This document shows positions 33,269 through 44,904 of a stretch of 64,000 nucleotides of DNA, piece by piece. A program made the position numbers and the translations under genes. The notes below the pieces were generated by a model. It saw only the letters and a program-made list of their open reading frames with translations, was not told the origin of the DNA and searched no databases. The stretch covers positions 32,619,819 to 32,683,818 of the forward strand of contig OY986439.1 of assembly GCA_963920525.1 (NCBI GenBank). The letters run 5' to 3'. The DNA comes from Dichetophora obliterata (taxonomy: Eukaryota > Arthropoda > Insecta > Diptera > Sciomyzidae). Position 1 is the first letter of the stretch. Each line of letters starts with the position of its first letter.

Positions 33269-34387
33269 TGTTGAAAAAACGACATGAAAATCAAAGTTTG
33301 GTCTTTTGTTGCAAATATCTCCGCTGTCCATTAATATATTTCATTCAAATTTTTTTTGTTTAAAAGTTCAATAAAATCACTTCACAAAAAAAGGTTGAAC
33401 TGTACCGTTAAGTCAGTGTACATATGTTGTATGATTATGTCAAAAAAGTTCCAAAATATTGACTTTTTGCTCAAAAAATTACTCCAAAATTGTTGATGTT
33501 GTAAAAATGAAATCAATTAAAAATTGCACATCTGCCTACCTTTCATATGAGATAGCATTTATTTGCAAAATTTTTCCAGCTAGCGAAAAAATTATTTTAC
33601 TGTTTTTGTCATCAAAATAACAAGGGTACCCCCTTTGATTTTTTTCGCGAAATTTATTTTTTCCAAAATAGTGTTTTTTTTTTATATTTTTTACAAAAAA
33701 GTCAAATCTCAGAAATAATTTAAGTGAAAAAATTACCCCAATATCTCTTTCCAATCAAAAGTTCTGGCTAAAAATCTCTTTTTTCATACCAGACTATTAA
33801 TAAAACTGAGTTTTGTTTTTAAATTCTCTATATAGTTTGTTTGAACGTCCCCATTTATCTCTAAGAATGCAGTTGTGTCTCTAGAGTAATTACAAACATT
33901 TTGGATTATACAAAATCTTCTTTATAGTAATCTACTTAGTTTTTTGCCTCCCTTGTGTCACCGTTGTCACTCAGTTCTTTATCAATGGTACTTTAAATGT
34001 TGTATACATATATATATCACCATTTCATCGAAAAGATGACTGTGAATAAGAATGCTGTAAAAGGTAATTTTTTCATGTTTAATTTGTTATTTGAACAATA
34101 TTGTCGAAAGTCAAATTTCCACGCCAACTAAATGTATCGACATATAAAAGACAGCGAAATTTTGACATTTTAACTCTCCAATCATGGTTGTAAGCTTGGC
34201 TGCATTGAACACATTTTTAGCTTCAGTAGCGTACTAACCGAAAGTATGCTGAAAAGAGTGCTGGAAAGTATTATAAATTAGAAGTAAGCTCGTTTTCAAT
34301 GTTTTAGAAATGTCGGTAGCTGTTACTCAACTGTTTACGTCGATAATATTGTAATAGGTTGCTGTATATACAATAATTGGAAATTAA

Positions 34388-34560
34388 GGCTGTGTGCGAA
34401 TTGATCTAAATGCGACCTAAACTAAATTGGGTCGATAAGGCAGTGCTTCCTAAATAATTTATGAAATTATCGAGCTACCTAAATGCTTCCTAAATAAGGA
34501 AGCACTGCTTTATCGACACTATTTAGTTTAGGTAGCATTTAGATCAATTCGCACACAGCC
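34388..34560. mobile_element. Small hairpin MITE, TSD TAA
   Basis: This 173-bp element has identical inverted ends GGCTGTGTGCGAATTGATCT (about 28 bp before the first mismatch) and internal inverted motifs GGAAGCACTGC and its complement. TAA flanks both sides (34385-34387, 34561-34563). PIF/Harbinger type by TSD. Confidence 0.88.
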
Positions 34561-35190
34561 TAAAAAGCGTCTGCTTTCTTAACTTTCACCTTTTTGCTAA
34601 TTTACATTAAGAAACGACTTAACAATTTTTCGCATAAAAAAGGAATTCTGAAGATTTAAGAAATTGCATCAACTATCAGACTCAGTTTATTTTATTTTTT
34701 ATTTTAGACACAAACCAATTGTTATTTTCCAACTGGAAAAACTGCTAAAAAATTTAGAAATATTGGTGTCCATTTTCCCTTTTTTTTACAAATTTGATTT
34801 CCATAAGCGAAGTGCAAGTAACATGTTTACCAGTAACCAGTAAATTCAGTTTAGAACTAAGAAACAGTTTTTGATTTTTTTTTTTTTTTTTTTAAAGATC
34901 AAAGAACCAAGGCATGCGCCTTATACAAACAAGGTTTGGTCTTTGACCTGAAAGGAAAGCGATATATTATTTAGAGGAATTGATTGGAACTATACGTGAA
35001 TTATTGATTAGGGGAAACAAGTGCGAAAGACAATTAGATTGTGAAAAAACAGTGATAAAATTATTCCTTCGTTAAAAAAGCACGTTAAATTTTTCAAGTA
35101 ATTTTTTTATAGTGGTCTCAAACTTAAATTCAACATGTTTTTACAAAATTCCAAAATTTAAAAAAACACCAAATCGAGAAGTGTATATTA

Positions 35191-36897
35191 GGTTAGGTTA
35201 AACCGGATGCCTTCGTGAAGGCTCACATATACCAATTCAGGTCCTTAGTGGTACCGGTAGCGAACAAAAGGAACCTTTGTGTTTGTTTTAAAAGTCTTTA
35301 AAGATTTGCGTTGAATTCGCAAACCTTCGGAGGGATTCGAGAGACACCCTGGCTACATCTTTAAGCGACGGGAATGTCGATGAGCCTAGGTATTTTAGTC
35401 TCGATCTAAGTAGGGCGGGGCATGTGCATAGCAGGTGCTCCAGGGTCTCCACTGTGCCCGGTTCCTTGCACTTCCTGCAGTTGTCATCCGTGGTGATGCC
35501 CAGCTTCCTCGCGTGGGCTGCCGTCATGCAGTGACCAGTGAGCATGCCCACTAGTGTCCTGGTCTTTGCACGGGCGTGACAAGATGAACAGAGTTCGTTT
35601 TTCGCATTGTGCATTGCACATGACTTTCGAGATTTTGCACGATGTCGTATCTCTCCATCTACGATTCACTGCTGGTGTGGCTCTTCTTTCGAGGTTCCTG
35701 TACAACTCTTGTAGCGGAGTAAGTACATGTTCTGCGAGTTCTGATTCCAGCCCGGCGCCTTCCTTTGCTAAACCATCTGCCATCTCGTTTCCCTCAATGC
35801 CCTGGTGGCTAGGGACCCAGTAGATGCGCACTCTTTTCGAAGCGCATAGTGCATCTAGTGCATCTCTGCCAGCCAAGACACTTTTGGACTTGATGCTAGC
35901 GGAGCGCATGGATTTGATCGCCGCTTGACTGTCAACGAAAATGTTGATGTTAGAGTGTTGTGTGTCCATGCTGAGGGCTATCTCAGCAGCCTTCCTTATG
36001 GCAAATATTTCCGCCTGGAAGATACTGCAGTGGTTCGGCAGTTTATATGGCTGCCTTATATTAGGCTCTGCGCAATACACCGCCGCACCTACCCCCGTAG
36101 GCATTTTGGAGCCGTCGGTAAATACGTTGACCGCCTGCTGTGCTTGTTCTATACCTTTGCACCAGTCATTTGGTCTCAGAAGAGTTCGTGCTTTGGAATT
36201 GACTATCGTGCGAGGCATCATGTAGTCCGTGCTGCTAGGTAGATCCTTTTCGATTGTAAAATGTCTAAAATTTTGAATGTGTATGTTGCCTGCCGCCGTA
36301 AGGCGTTGTGCCGTTTTTCCGGCTATTAGTTTTGCGTGTACGTCCAGGGGGCCCATACTTAGAATGGTTTCAAGCGCTTTAGTTGGAGTTGAATTCAGTG
36401 CCCCCGTGATGCATAGCGCTGCCTGCCGCTGAGTTTTCTCCAAGTGCCTGAGAAATGTTGATTTGTTCACAGCCGGCCACCACACAATAATCCCATAGAG
36501 TAGAATAGGACGCACTACCGTTACATAGATTCAGTGCATCAGAAAGGGTGAGAGACCCCAGGTACTGCCTAGCATCTTCTTGGATGTGTATAGCGCAATG
36601 GTGGATTTCTTCACCCTTTCTTCCACGTTGGTTTTCCATGACAGCTTGCTGTCCAGGACGACTCCTAGATATTTTGTGTGAGTTTTCGGTATGAGACGTA
36701 TATCGTTCAATTTCGGTGGTATCCACTGTGGTATCTTGTACCTTTTCGTGAACAGAACCAGATCTGTTTTCGCTGCGTTAATACTAAGACCGACTGAATT
36801 TGACCATCTAAGTACCATCTTTGAGTGTGCTCTCCATTATGGAGCTTACTGTTGATAGACATTTCCCTACTATAATTATGCTTATGTCTATGCTTAT
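35191..36897 (-). mobile_element. 5'-truncated LINE with RNase H, 13-bp TSD
   Basis: The 1.7-kb minus-strand insert is flanked by GAAGTGTATATTA at 35178-35190 and 36898-36910, a perfect 13-bp duplication within Helitron sequence. It begins inside the RT domain and ends after the 3' UTR in a short AACCTAACC tail. The perfect duplication indicates a relatively young target-primed insertion, and one later than the Helitron. Confidence 0.93.
35288..36818 (-). pseudogene. RT C-terminus plus RNase H of an I/LOA/R1-group LINE
   Basis: The first frame (36818-36531) is the end of the RT/thumb: LSINAAKTDLVLFTKRYKIP and TKYLGVVLDSKLSWK. An in-frame TGA at 36533-36531 is followed by RPILLYGIIVWWPA and QRQAALCITGAL. 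An RNase H domain comes next, with all four acidic residues visible: D in FTDGSK, E in QAEIFAI, D in FVDSQAA and D in GNEMADGLAK (residues 134, 169, 195, 247 of the frame starting at 36515). A frameshift near 35600 precedes the C-terminal Cys-rich segment (CRKCKEPGTVETLEHLLCTC), ending at 35288. An RNase H in a non-LTR element points to the I, LOA or R1 groups. The precise clade needs a tree. Confidence 0.9.
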
Positions 36898-36958
36898 GAA
36901 GTGTATATTAAAATGTTTATATAAATCACTCTGTAGTAACACCGGGTATATCAGCTAG

Positions 36959-38105
36959 TATGGAATATGCTGCACTGACTTCGCGTGTATTATGACCAAT
37001 GATATCGATGTCATCAGCATACGCAAGCAGCATAACACTCTTGTAGAATATTGTGCCACTGCGTCTCAGATCAGCAGCTCGGATGACCTCGGATGATCAT
37101 TTCGTTGAAAAAGTCGCACGATAAGGAATCACCTTGTCTGAAACCTCGTTTGGTAATAAATGGTGGGGAGAGGTCCTTCCTGATTTTAATTGAGCTGCTA
37201 GTGTTGCTCAGTGTCATCCTGCAAAGTCGTAATAGTTTTGCAGGAATACCAAATTCAGACATGGTGGAGAGTACAGGTGCTTCCTTATTGGGCTGTCGAA
37301 GGCGGCTTTGTAGTCGACAAAAAGATGGTGGGTGTCGACTTGTTTTTCTCGAGTCTTCTCCAAGATTTGTCGTAGCGTGAAATTCTGGTGGACTTTCCAG
37401 GACTGAAGCCACACTGATAAGGTCCAATCAGTTCGTTTACAATGGGCTTCAATCCTTCACATAAAACGCTCGACAGGACCTTATATGCGATATTAAGAAG
37501 ACTTATCCCACGGTAATTGGCACAGATAGTGGGATCGCCTTTCTTGTGGAATCGTTCGGAATGCATTCTTCAGACCATATTCTGCATAGAAACACGTGAA
37601 TGCATTTAAATAGAGCTTCGCCTCCGTTTTTAAACAGCTCAGCAGGTAAGCCATCAGCTCCCGCGGCTTGCTATTTTTAAGCCGAGCTATAGCTGTCAGA
37701 ACTTCATCATAGTCGGGCAACGGAACTTCGACGCTATCATCCGTAATTGTGTTTTCCGTAATATCATCTCTATTGGCGTGATTGTTGTTGCTTAGAGAAG
37801 AGTTCCCTCCATAACGTCAGTGTACTCTGGACATCTGTCACTAGATTCCCGTTTTCATCCTTGCAGGTTTTAAAACCATCGGCGGCAAGGCGTCTTATTT
37901 TTTCGAAAAATTTTCGGGCCTCATTCCTGTCACCATACATCTCAATCTTATCCTGCTCGCGCTTTTCTGCCTCTCTTTTTTTTCCGCCTGAAAATACGTC
38001 CCTCTTCCCTCCTCTTTTCTTTGTATCGCTTCTTAACAGCGCGCGTTACAACCGACTGCAGGGTGGCTTTGTAGGTGGCGTTTTTATCTGCAGTGGCGTC
38101 ACGAC
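36959..38105 (-). pseudogene. RTE-like LINE, part 2: reverse transcriptase
   Basis: Minus-strand translation shows the linker from endonuclease to RT (VTRAVKKRYKEKRREE, MYGDRNEARKFFEKIRRLAA). The RT follows: DYDEVLTAIARLKNSK, FHKKGDPTICANYRGISLLN, GPYQCGFSPGKST, HHLFVDYKAAFDS, FGIPAKLLRLCRMTLSN, FRQGDSLSCDFFN and AYADDIDIIGHNTREV at about 37040-36985. Several frames are needed. The catalytic YADD is intact. The right boundary is the 8-bp duplication made by the hAT at 38106. The left boundary is the Helitron end at 36958. Confidence 0.88.
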
Positions 38106-38503
38106 CAGTGTGACCAGAGCGGAATATTATATTCCACTTTGGCATATTTTACCTTCGGGAAGCATATTTTGTTTTATAAAAATATGCAGCATAAAAAGTG
38201 GAATATTTTGCGTATTCCTATATTTTTTAAAATTAACAAAAATTCCAATAAAAAATGTCTATTTGAATACTAAGTGGTTATTTTTGGCTATCGACATTTT
38301 ATATTTTTTCATCTCTGAACCACCTTGTAAAACGCAATATAAGGAACTCGTTTTGTGGTTAACTTCTTCGTTGTCAATTTTATTGCAATTTATTTAATAA
38401 CTTCATGCAGCTTAAAAAGTGAAGTAAATTTGCTTATATGTTTGTTTGGTTGGATTTTTAATGGATTATGTTACAGGAGTAAGTAATATACTTAAAACAA
38501 CAT

Positions 38504-38970
38504 AAGGGGTGTTCACGATGTGTTGTATGTCCCCTTGTATTGTGTATTTTTGATAAATTTGATATTTGTAGTAAATTTTGTAATATAACAAAAACAAAAT
38601 GCACAGTTTTCAAAATACAACCCTGTGGAAAATATACAACGATGGAACACTATTGTATACTGTGTAAATTTTGTTGTGTATTGGATCAGCTGATTGTACA
38701 AGCATTTCTACTCAGCATGGAGCAAGCTAAAGGCTACGCTGTGAGTTTATTAATATAATTTGTTCTTTCATTTCAATTTTTGTATGATTTACTTTAGTTA
38801 AATGATGATTTAAATTAATATTTCCAAACTTCTGTTTGTCTGTGCATGCAAAAATCAGCTGATTTTAAAAATATAATATGTACTTTACTGAAGGTTCGAT
38901 CACAATAAGTTGCAAGCATTGTAAATTTTGCAAAAATATATCACAAATGCACCACATCGTGAATACCACT
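38504..38970. mobile_element. AAGGG(T/G)TTCAC MITE, copy 1
   Basis: The ends AAGGGGTGTTCACGATGTG and, inverted, AGTGGTATTCACGATGTGG resemble those at 53974-54434. The two also share TTGTATTGTGTATTTTTGAT and the internal CTACTCAGCATGGAG. Nested in the hAT. Confidence 0.75.
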
Positions 38971-39731
38971 ATTATTGCTAACAATAGCTAGTTCTTTTAA
39001 CTATTTTAAAATGAGGATTCAAAACAATAAAGCAGAAAAAAGTTATTGATCAAGTTCGGAATCTGAAGATTTATTAAAATTTGTGCTTTTCTCGCTTCGC
39101 TTACCATTTAGCAATGCTGATGTTGAGAAATTTTTTTAGTTATATGAATCTTTCTTATTTAAACGAAAATTCGAAATAGAATGCAAGAAAAACTCTTAAA
39201 TAATTTGTTGAATGTAAAAACATGGCAACATGTTTAAAAAAAGTGTTGTAATACCTATTAAATACCAGATAGCTTAATAAAAAAATTTAGAAATGCGAAC
39301 TTCTATGATAATAATACAAGCAACAATTTAAGTATTGATCTCGAATATGTGCCTGAATTTTAATTTTGTATATTGTATATCGTTATATTGTATATCGTTA
39401 CTAAAATAGCACATAGAGTAGATTGTAAAGTGATAATTTCTTCATAATTTCGTTTATTAAGTAGTTATTTTTAGGTATTTGTCCAAAAAACGGCTTTTAA
39501 ATCTAAAATATGTTCCATTCAAAAACGTTTTTAGCTTCTCCTACAAAAAATTAAAAATGTTGTTGGGGTTTTTATATTCTATATGTTTCTGACTTAAAAA
39601 TTAAGTTTTCTCTGTGACTATTGACTATTTTTAAGAGAATATAATTTTTTAAAAGACTTTTGTAAAGTACAAATCAACTGATATATGCTTTGTTTACGTC
39701 TTGTTAATATAATTTATTTAATATTAACTTA

Positions 39732-42013
39732 TCTATAGTAATAAAACTCATTTTCTGTTTGTTTGTTTGTTTGGCCTTTATACAAATCTAAACGGCTCAA
39801 CGGATTTTGCTCAAACTAGGTACACATATTAAGCTTATCCCAACTTAAAATGTTACATACTTAGTTTTTGCCACGCCCCCTCTGAAATTTTTCAACTAAC
39901 GGTAATTTTGTTATTATAAAACTTTTTACCATCGGAGATTTTTGTATATATAATTTTAAAAATGTTTTGTTATTTTGACATCAAAAACACTCACATATCT
40001 TCAAAATTGGAGAAATTTTCAGTACAACGACTTTTTCATAAAACATCGTTACCTAAGAATGAGAAAAAAACGACATGAAAATCAAAGTTTGGTCTTTCAA
40101 TGCAAATATCTCCGCTGTCCATTAATATATTTCATTCAAATTTTTTTTGTTCAAAAGTTCAATAAAATCACTTCAAAAATAGGTTGAACTCTACCGTTAA
40201 GTCAGTGTATATATGTTTTATGAGTATGCCAAAAAAGGTCCAAAATATTGACTTTTTACTCAAAAAATGACTCAAAAATTGTTGTTGTTGTAAAAATGAA
40301 ATCAATTAAAAACAGCAAATCGGACTACCTTTCATATGACATAACATTTATTTGCAAAAATTCTTCCAGCTAAGCGCAAAAATTATTTTACTGTTTTTGT
40401 CATCAAAATAACAAGGGTACCTACCCCCTTTGATATTTTTCGCGAAATTTATTTTTTCCAAAATGTTGTTTTTATATTTTTTACAAATTCAAGTCTCAAA
40501 AATAATTTATGTGAAAAAATTACCAAAATATCTCTTTCCAATCAAAAGTTATGGCTTAAAATCTATTTTTTCATACCAGACTATTAATAAAACTTAGTTT
40601 TGTGTTAGAATTCTCTATACAGTTTGAACGTCCCCATTTATCTCTAAGAATGCAGTTGTGTGTCTGAAGTAATTACGATTATTTTGGATTATATAAAATC
40701 TTCTTTATAGTGGATCTACTTATTTTTTGCCTCCCCACCCCCCGCCCTCCTCCTGTTAAATTTGTTTTGTTGTGTTGGCTCTATTTTTTCTCACTATTGT
40801 GTCACCGTTGTCACTTAGTTCTTTATCAATGGTACTTTAAATGTTGTATATATATCATAATTTTATCGAAAAAATGACTGTGAATAAGAATGCTGTTAAA
40901 GTTAATATTTTCATGTAATCAGTTTTAGCTATGTGGCGATATAATAAAACATATGCGCATCTGGTCAGCACAATTATTTCATTAGTTTTGATCTGTGCGT
41001 TAAATTCACAGATAGATGGCGCCACCTTTGTAAGATGTGTGGGTACAGACTATACTTACACCTTGCGGTGAAAAGCTGAATACTGTTTTTTCAAAAGTTT
41101 CTTCAAATTTAACCCCACACGTTTGGGATTACAGACAGGTGGAGCTATTTTCTGCTTACAGAAGAATATCTGATGTTCTTATGCAGCTAGCAGATAAGTT
41201 TTGCGAAATATTTTGCGAAAATGCTATTGCTACCAAACTTTTAAAAAATAAAATAATGCAGTACTGCCAGTTTTTTCAGTCGCAGCGGCATCTAGCGTCA
41301 TTAACACTTAAAAACATAGAATTGTATTAATTTAAATGTCTAGCTCACTTGCTGGACTTTTTGTTTTTTTTTGATTTGCTTGCAAATGCGATTATATAAT
41401 CCTGATCTTCAATGAAAAAACTCAGCTAATAGAAATTTTAGTATATGCAATCATTTTTAGCACAACGAATTTTCATAAAACATTGATAGCTAATAATGAG
41501 AAAAAAATTATATGAAAATCAAAGTTTGTACTTTTAATGCCAATAACTCCGCTGTTTTTAATATATTTCATTAAAAATTTTTTTGTTAAAAAGTTCAATA
41601 TGTTTTTTAATATTAATCTTTGTTTAGACGTTAAAATGTCCATATCTCAAGGACGCATTGAGTCCCACCATAATTTTTATTTTGTTGAAAAGGTTATTGT
41701 GCTTGCTTTAAGATTAAGTAAATATAAAAATTCTTTTTAATTTTTAAAATATGTTTTTCGTACCCCTTTGAATTTAATTAGCTCACCGCAAGAGATGGAA
41801 CCACCAGCAACAAAAATTTTCCTAAACTTTTTTGGATTAATGTTCGTTCAATTACCTTTCTAACGGTAGATAAATAAAATTAAATAAAATAAAATTCAAA
41901 TAAAATTCAACATGTTTTTCAAAATTCCCGATTTTAAAAAACATTTAATCGAGAAGTGTATGTTAAAATGTTTATATAAGTGACTCTCGAGTAACACCGG
42001 GTATATCAGCTAG
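39732..42013 (+). mobile_element. Full-length Helitron, 2282 bp
   Basis: It starts TCTATAGTAATAAAACTCAT after A39731 and ends CACCGGGTATATCAGCTAG before T42014, an A/T insertion without duplication. It is collinear with the inverted copy at 13001-15297. It contains GTTTGTTTGTTTGG near the start, ATGACATAACATTTATTTGC in the middle and a pyrimidine tract CCCACCCCCCGCCC at about 40735. The ORF at 41037-41330 and others have no domain, so it is non-autonomous. Its host is the hAT, making it one of the youngest layers. Confidence 0.88.
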
Positions 42014-42225
42014 TGTTTTATAAATTTAAGTGTGATAGTAATCAAATAAATGTTTTTAAACTTGCTTCTGTGTTTCTTTTATATGAATATTTAGTGTTAT
42101 TTAGATATATATCTTTGAAATTGAAAGTGGAATATTTTTGTGGAATATAAAAATTGAAAGTGGAATATTTAGCATATTTTTTTTAACAAAAAGCATATTT
42201 TTTAAAAAATCTTCTGGTCACACTG

Positions 42226-42835
42226 GTCACGACACTCCTGGTCGTACCACTGGTTTCGGCGAGGGTTGTGGTAGCCAATTACCTCTTCAGCAGCCGCACG
42301 CATGGAGTTTTATATCATCGATTGGAGGAGTGCTTTGAAGCAGGAGTGAGAGTCGAGTGGCGAAAGCTTCGGCAGCTTGTCGACGTCTAGCTTTCTTTGT
42401 GTAGGGTTGCGTGTATTCTTAGCTGGGCACAGACGTGTACGGATCTTGGCTGCGACAAGATAGTGATCCGAGTCAATATTTGCACCACGGATCGTGCGTA
42501 CATCTAAGACACTGGAAGAGTGCCTTCCGTCGGTCAAAACGTGATCAATTTGATTTTTGGTTTTTTGATCAGGGGACATCCAGGTGGCTTTATGAATATT
42601 GAGATGCTTGAATCTAGTGCTACTTACGAACATGTTTCGTGCTGCGGCGAAGTCAATCAGCCTCATTCCGTTATCGGAGGTGTTGTCGTGGAGGCTGAAC
42701 TTTCCGACTGTTGGACCAAAAATATTTTCCTTGCCCACCTTAGCGTTGAAGTCACCAAGCAGAATTTTTACGTCGTACGGGGGCAGTGCTCATAAGCATT
42801 TTCAAGGCGCTCGTAGAAAATTTCCTTGGTTATAA
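42226..42835 (-). pseudogene. RTE-like LINE, part 1: endonuclease
   Basis: Minus-strand translation begins KEIFYERLENAYEHC at the junction with the Foldback arm. After a 1-bp loss in a C run it continues VKILLGDFNAKVGKENIFG (catalytic GDFN), FSLHDNTSDNGMRLIDFAAA, KATWMSPDQKTKNQIDHV and GANIDSDHYLVAAKIRTRL (catalytic SDH). It then runs through PRRNQWYDQEC to the hAT TSD. The N-terminal ~100 residues of the AP endonuclease are missing, so the LINE is 5'-truncated exactly where the Foldback arm begins. Confidence 0.88.
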
Positions 42836-43374
42836 AGGTGGTTTGATCACCTGTCTAATGATATGCATTCAATGACATTCTTCGCACAGATTTTGAGAAT
42901 TTTTGCATTTTTGTATTGAAACTTAATACCATGAACACCAGTTTCACTACTTTATAAAAAATGTTTATGACAAAGGTGTTAATTGTGCACTTGTAAGACA
43001 TATTTTGTTGGAAAGGTGGTTTAATTTACCTATCTAATTACCTATCTAAATTATCTATCTAATGGTATGCAATACATATCGTTCATAGTTTTGACAAAAG
43101 GATATGTTCATAAGAAGTTGGTGCCATGACTTAAAATCATACCAAAAGTTAAATTCGTTCTTTGCAACAGTACGAATTTTAAATTCTTGCCAAAAGCTAC
43201 ATTCGAATCAAAAGTTAAACTCATACTTAGGAAACATAACGAATTAACAAAAATTAGCAAATAGAATTAATTTAATTTTCGCCATGTACTTATTTAACTT
43301 TTTGCGGATCAAGTGTATTGGTTCTAGTCTTCGCTAAGTTAGCGTCGGATTGGCGAATTTATCTTCACGCACTT
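42832..43374 (-). repeat. Right inverted arm of the 11-kb Foldback
   Basis: About 540 bp, inverse of 32335-32582 with extra internal repeats. TGGTTTGATCACCTGTCTAA and GGTGGTTTAATTTACC mark a duplication inside the arm. It ends CTTCGCTAAGTTAGCGTC..ATCTTCACGCACTT. Confidence 0.8.
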
Positions 43375-43383
43375 CAAACACAC

Positions 43384-44319
43384 AAAAATCTTTTGAATTT
43401 AAACAATTATGTAACTCCTTTTTGCAATGGCTTTTAAACGCACTTTTATTAATATAGCCACTTTAACTACTTAGATTAAACCTTTAATCGGCTTTCACAG
43501 AGAAGAACAGCAGAAATCAGAGAAAAGAATTAGAGCATGTTAGTTCAAACCTAAAATAAAAGAAAAACACTTTTTTATGACATACATTACTTTAAGAAAA
43601 TTTTGAAAACCAATTCAGATACAAAGAGTTGAAAATGTTAAATGTTCGGGTTTGTAGCCGTTTTCAACTTAAAAACAAATAAAAACGTGAAATTTGCATG
43701 AAATTTCAAACAAAAGCTCATTACTATTGTAAATATTTGAAAATAACACAAATAACCGTAAAAGATCTGGCACGTAAAAGTAATTGATTGTTTCTTGGAA
43801 GACAACATGAGAGGAAATAAAGAAAGCCACACAGAAAGCAAAAAAAAACTAAACAAACAAAATTGTGACAGTCAATAAATTCTGATTATAAGTAGTTTTT
43901 CTTTAAATATATTTAGATAATTTCTTTTAAATATCTTTTAAGCAAAGAAAAAACGCCAAAAGCTTCTAACAGACAGAGTTCATTGACTTTTAACATTTTA
44001 AAAAATTATGCCTATGCAAAACATGTCGAAATAAAAATTAATCTAATTCGATCAGCTGCCAAAAACTTTTCACCGACCTCCTAGACACCTCAAAGCAAAA
44101 AAAAAAACGGAAAATATTAAAGATAAATAAGTGTTTTCGGTAACAACAGCGACGGAGTTCATCATACCAACGCTAAGAAAACCAACGACAACTATGAAAA
44201 ACAAAGTTACAAAAAAAAACACTCTTATTAAACACTAGGGTTTTCTTTAAATTCTATAGTATTTTTTTATTTTTAATGTTTTTTTTTAGTTATGATAGAT
44301 TGTATGACAGAAATAGATA
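43384..44319. other. No gene seen
   Basis: A+T-rich DNA. The minus-strand frame at 43638-43856 is hydrophobic, low in complexity and without a recognisable domain. Confidence 0.4.
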
Positions 44320-44628
44320 CACGGAGAAGAAATTTTAAGAAAGTACGTGTGAGTGTGTGAGTTTGTTAGTTGACTCTGAGGACCACACATAAGCATAAAA
44401 CATAACCTTTGCTCTTACTTTTAAGTGGTTAAAATAAAAAGCACAAGTTTTTTGATTATTAAACTAAATCTCAATGAGAGGCTTCTGGTGTAGTAAAAGG
44501 TTAGTTTCAAAATGTAATTTAATAAAAAAAAAAAATCTTCCCAATGATTAATAACACTCATTGCAATAACTTTGTTGATTTATTTTAATTAATGTTGGGT
44601 TTTCTATTTTTTAAAAAATCTTCACCTA

Positions 44629-44904
44629 TCAAGTGGAGTTCAGAAAATATCAATTAAAATTCACAACAGATAATTTGAAATCCAGAAAAGATCAGGTGAT
44701 ATTCAGAAAAGATCAATTAAAATTCGGAATAGATCTACTAAAATTCAGAATAGATCGATTGAAATTTAGAGTAAATCAATTCAAATTTATAACAGAACAA
44801 ATGAAATTCAGAATAGATCAATAGAATTTTATAAATTTAATTTGAAATTCAGAAAAGATCAATTGAAATTTATAAAAGTTGAATTGAAGTTCAGAAAAGA
44901 TAAA
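44629..44904 (+). repeat. ~21-bp minisatellite, interrupted at 44905
   Basis: Units of the form AAATTCAGAATAGATCAATTG repeat about 13 times and yield a spurious frame with the heptad KFRIDQL. The array continues after the inserted element at 48589-48625. The inverse orientation (TGAATTTCAATTGATCT) appears at about 48695-48815 and 51735-51900, so the arrays may be arms of a larger, decayed foldback. Confidence 0.8.

Larger units (their letters stand above)
33269..36958 (+). mobile_element. Helitron (2.3-kb family) inserted in the LINE, itself interrupted
   Basis: From GACATGAAAATCAAAGTTTG (33276) to about 34075 the sequence is collinear with 40070-40920 of the intact copy. It resumes with AAATTCAACATG..TTAATCGAGAAGTGTAT-like sequence at 35130-35190 and finishes with CACCGGGTATATCAGCTAG at 36958. 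The 5' end is truncated. It carries a MITE (34388-34560) and the RNase-H LINE (35191-36897). The stretch 34080-35120 is not matched in the other copy and shows no gene. Confidence 0.7.
38106..42225. mobile_element. Non-autonomous hAT inside the LINE, perfect 8-bp TSD
   Basis: The element begins CAGTGTGACCAGA and ends with the exact inverse. GTCACGAC flanks it on both sides (38098-38105, 42226-42233). The LINE protein frame continues across the duplication (NQWYDQEC to RDATADKNATYKATL), independent proof of insertion. The ends share the motif GTGGAATAT..GCATATTTT. Of its 4.1 kb, 2282 bp are a later Helitron and 467 bp a MITE, leaving about 1.4 kb of original, non-coding element. Confidence 0.95.
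32335..43374. mobile_element. 11-kb Foldback-like composite with perfect 9-bp TSD
   Basis: The left end AAGTGCGTGAAGATAAATTC (32335) and the right end (inverted AAGTGCGTGAAGATAAATTC, 43374) are the same TIR as in the MITE at 11315. The flanks are CAAACACAC at 32326-32334 and again at 43375-43383. The inverted arms match inward over CTTAGCGAAGACT, CTCAAAAT(T/C)TGTGCGAAG and GATCAAACCA up to 32580 on the left and 42832 on the right. Everything between (about 10.2 kb) is an RTE-like LINE and its own nested insertions. Either the LINE jumped into the loop of a small Foldback, or the arms moved as a composite. The perfect TSD shows only that the two ends belong to one insertion. Confidence 0.8.

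Noticed and set aside
35188..35205. TTAGGTTAGGTT as an interstitial telomere repeat
   Set aside because: Two units only, lying exactly at the 3' end of a LINE next to its TSD. It is best explained as the LINE tail.
37861..38397. 178-residue plus-strand frame
   Set aside because: It is the antisense of the RTE-like LINE linker and runs across the hAT insertion boundary.
44633..44824. 63-residue frame with KFRIDQL heptads, coiled-coil-like
   Set aside because: Again a 21-bp tandem repeat read in a frame without stops. No start context or homologue recognised.
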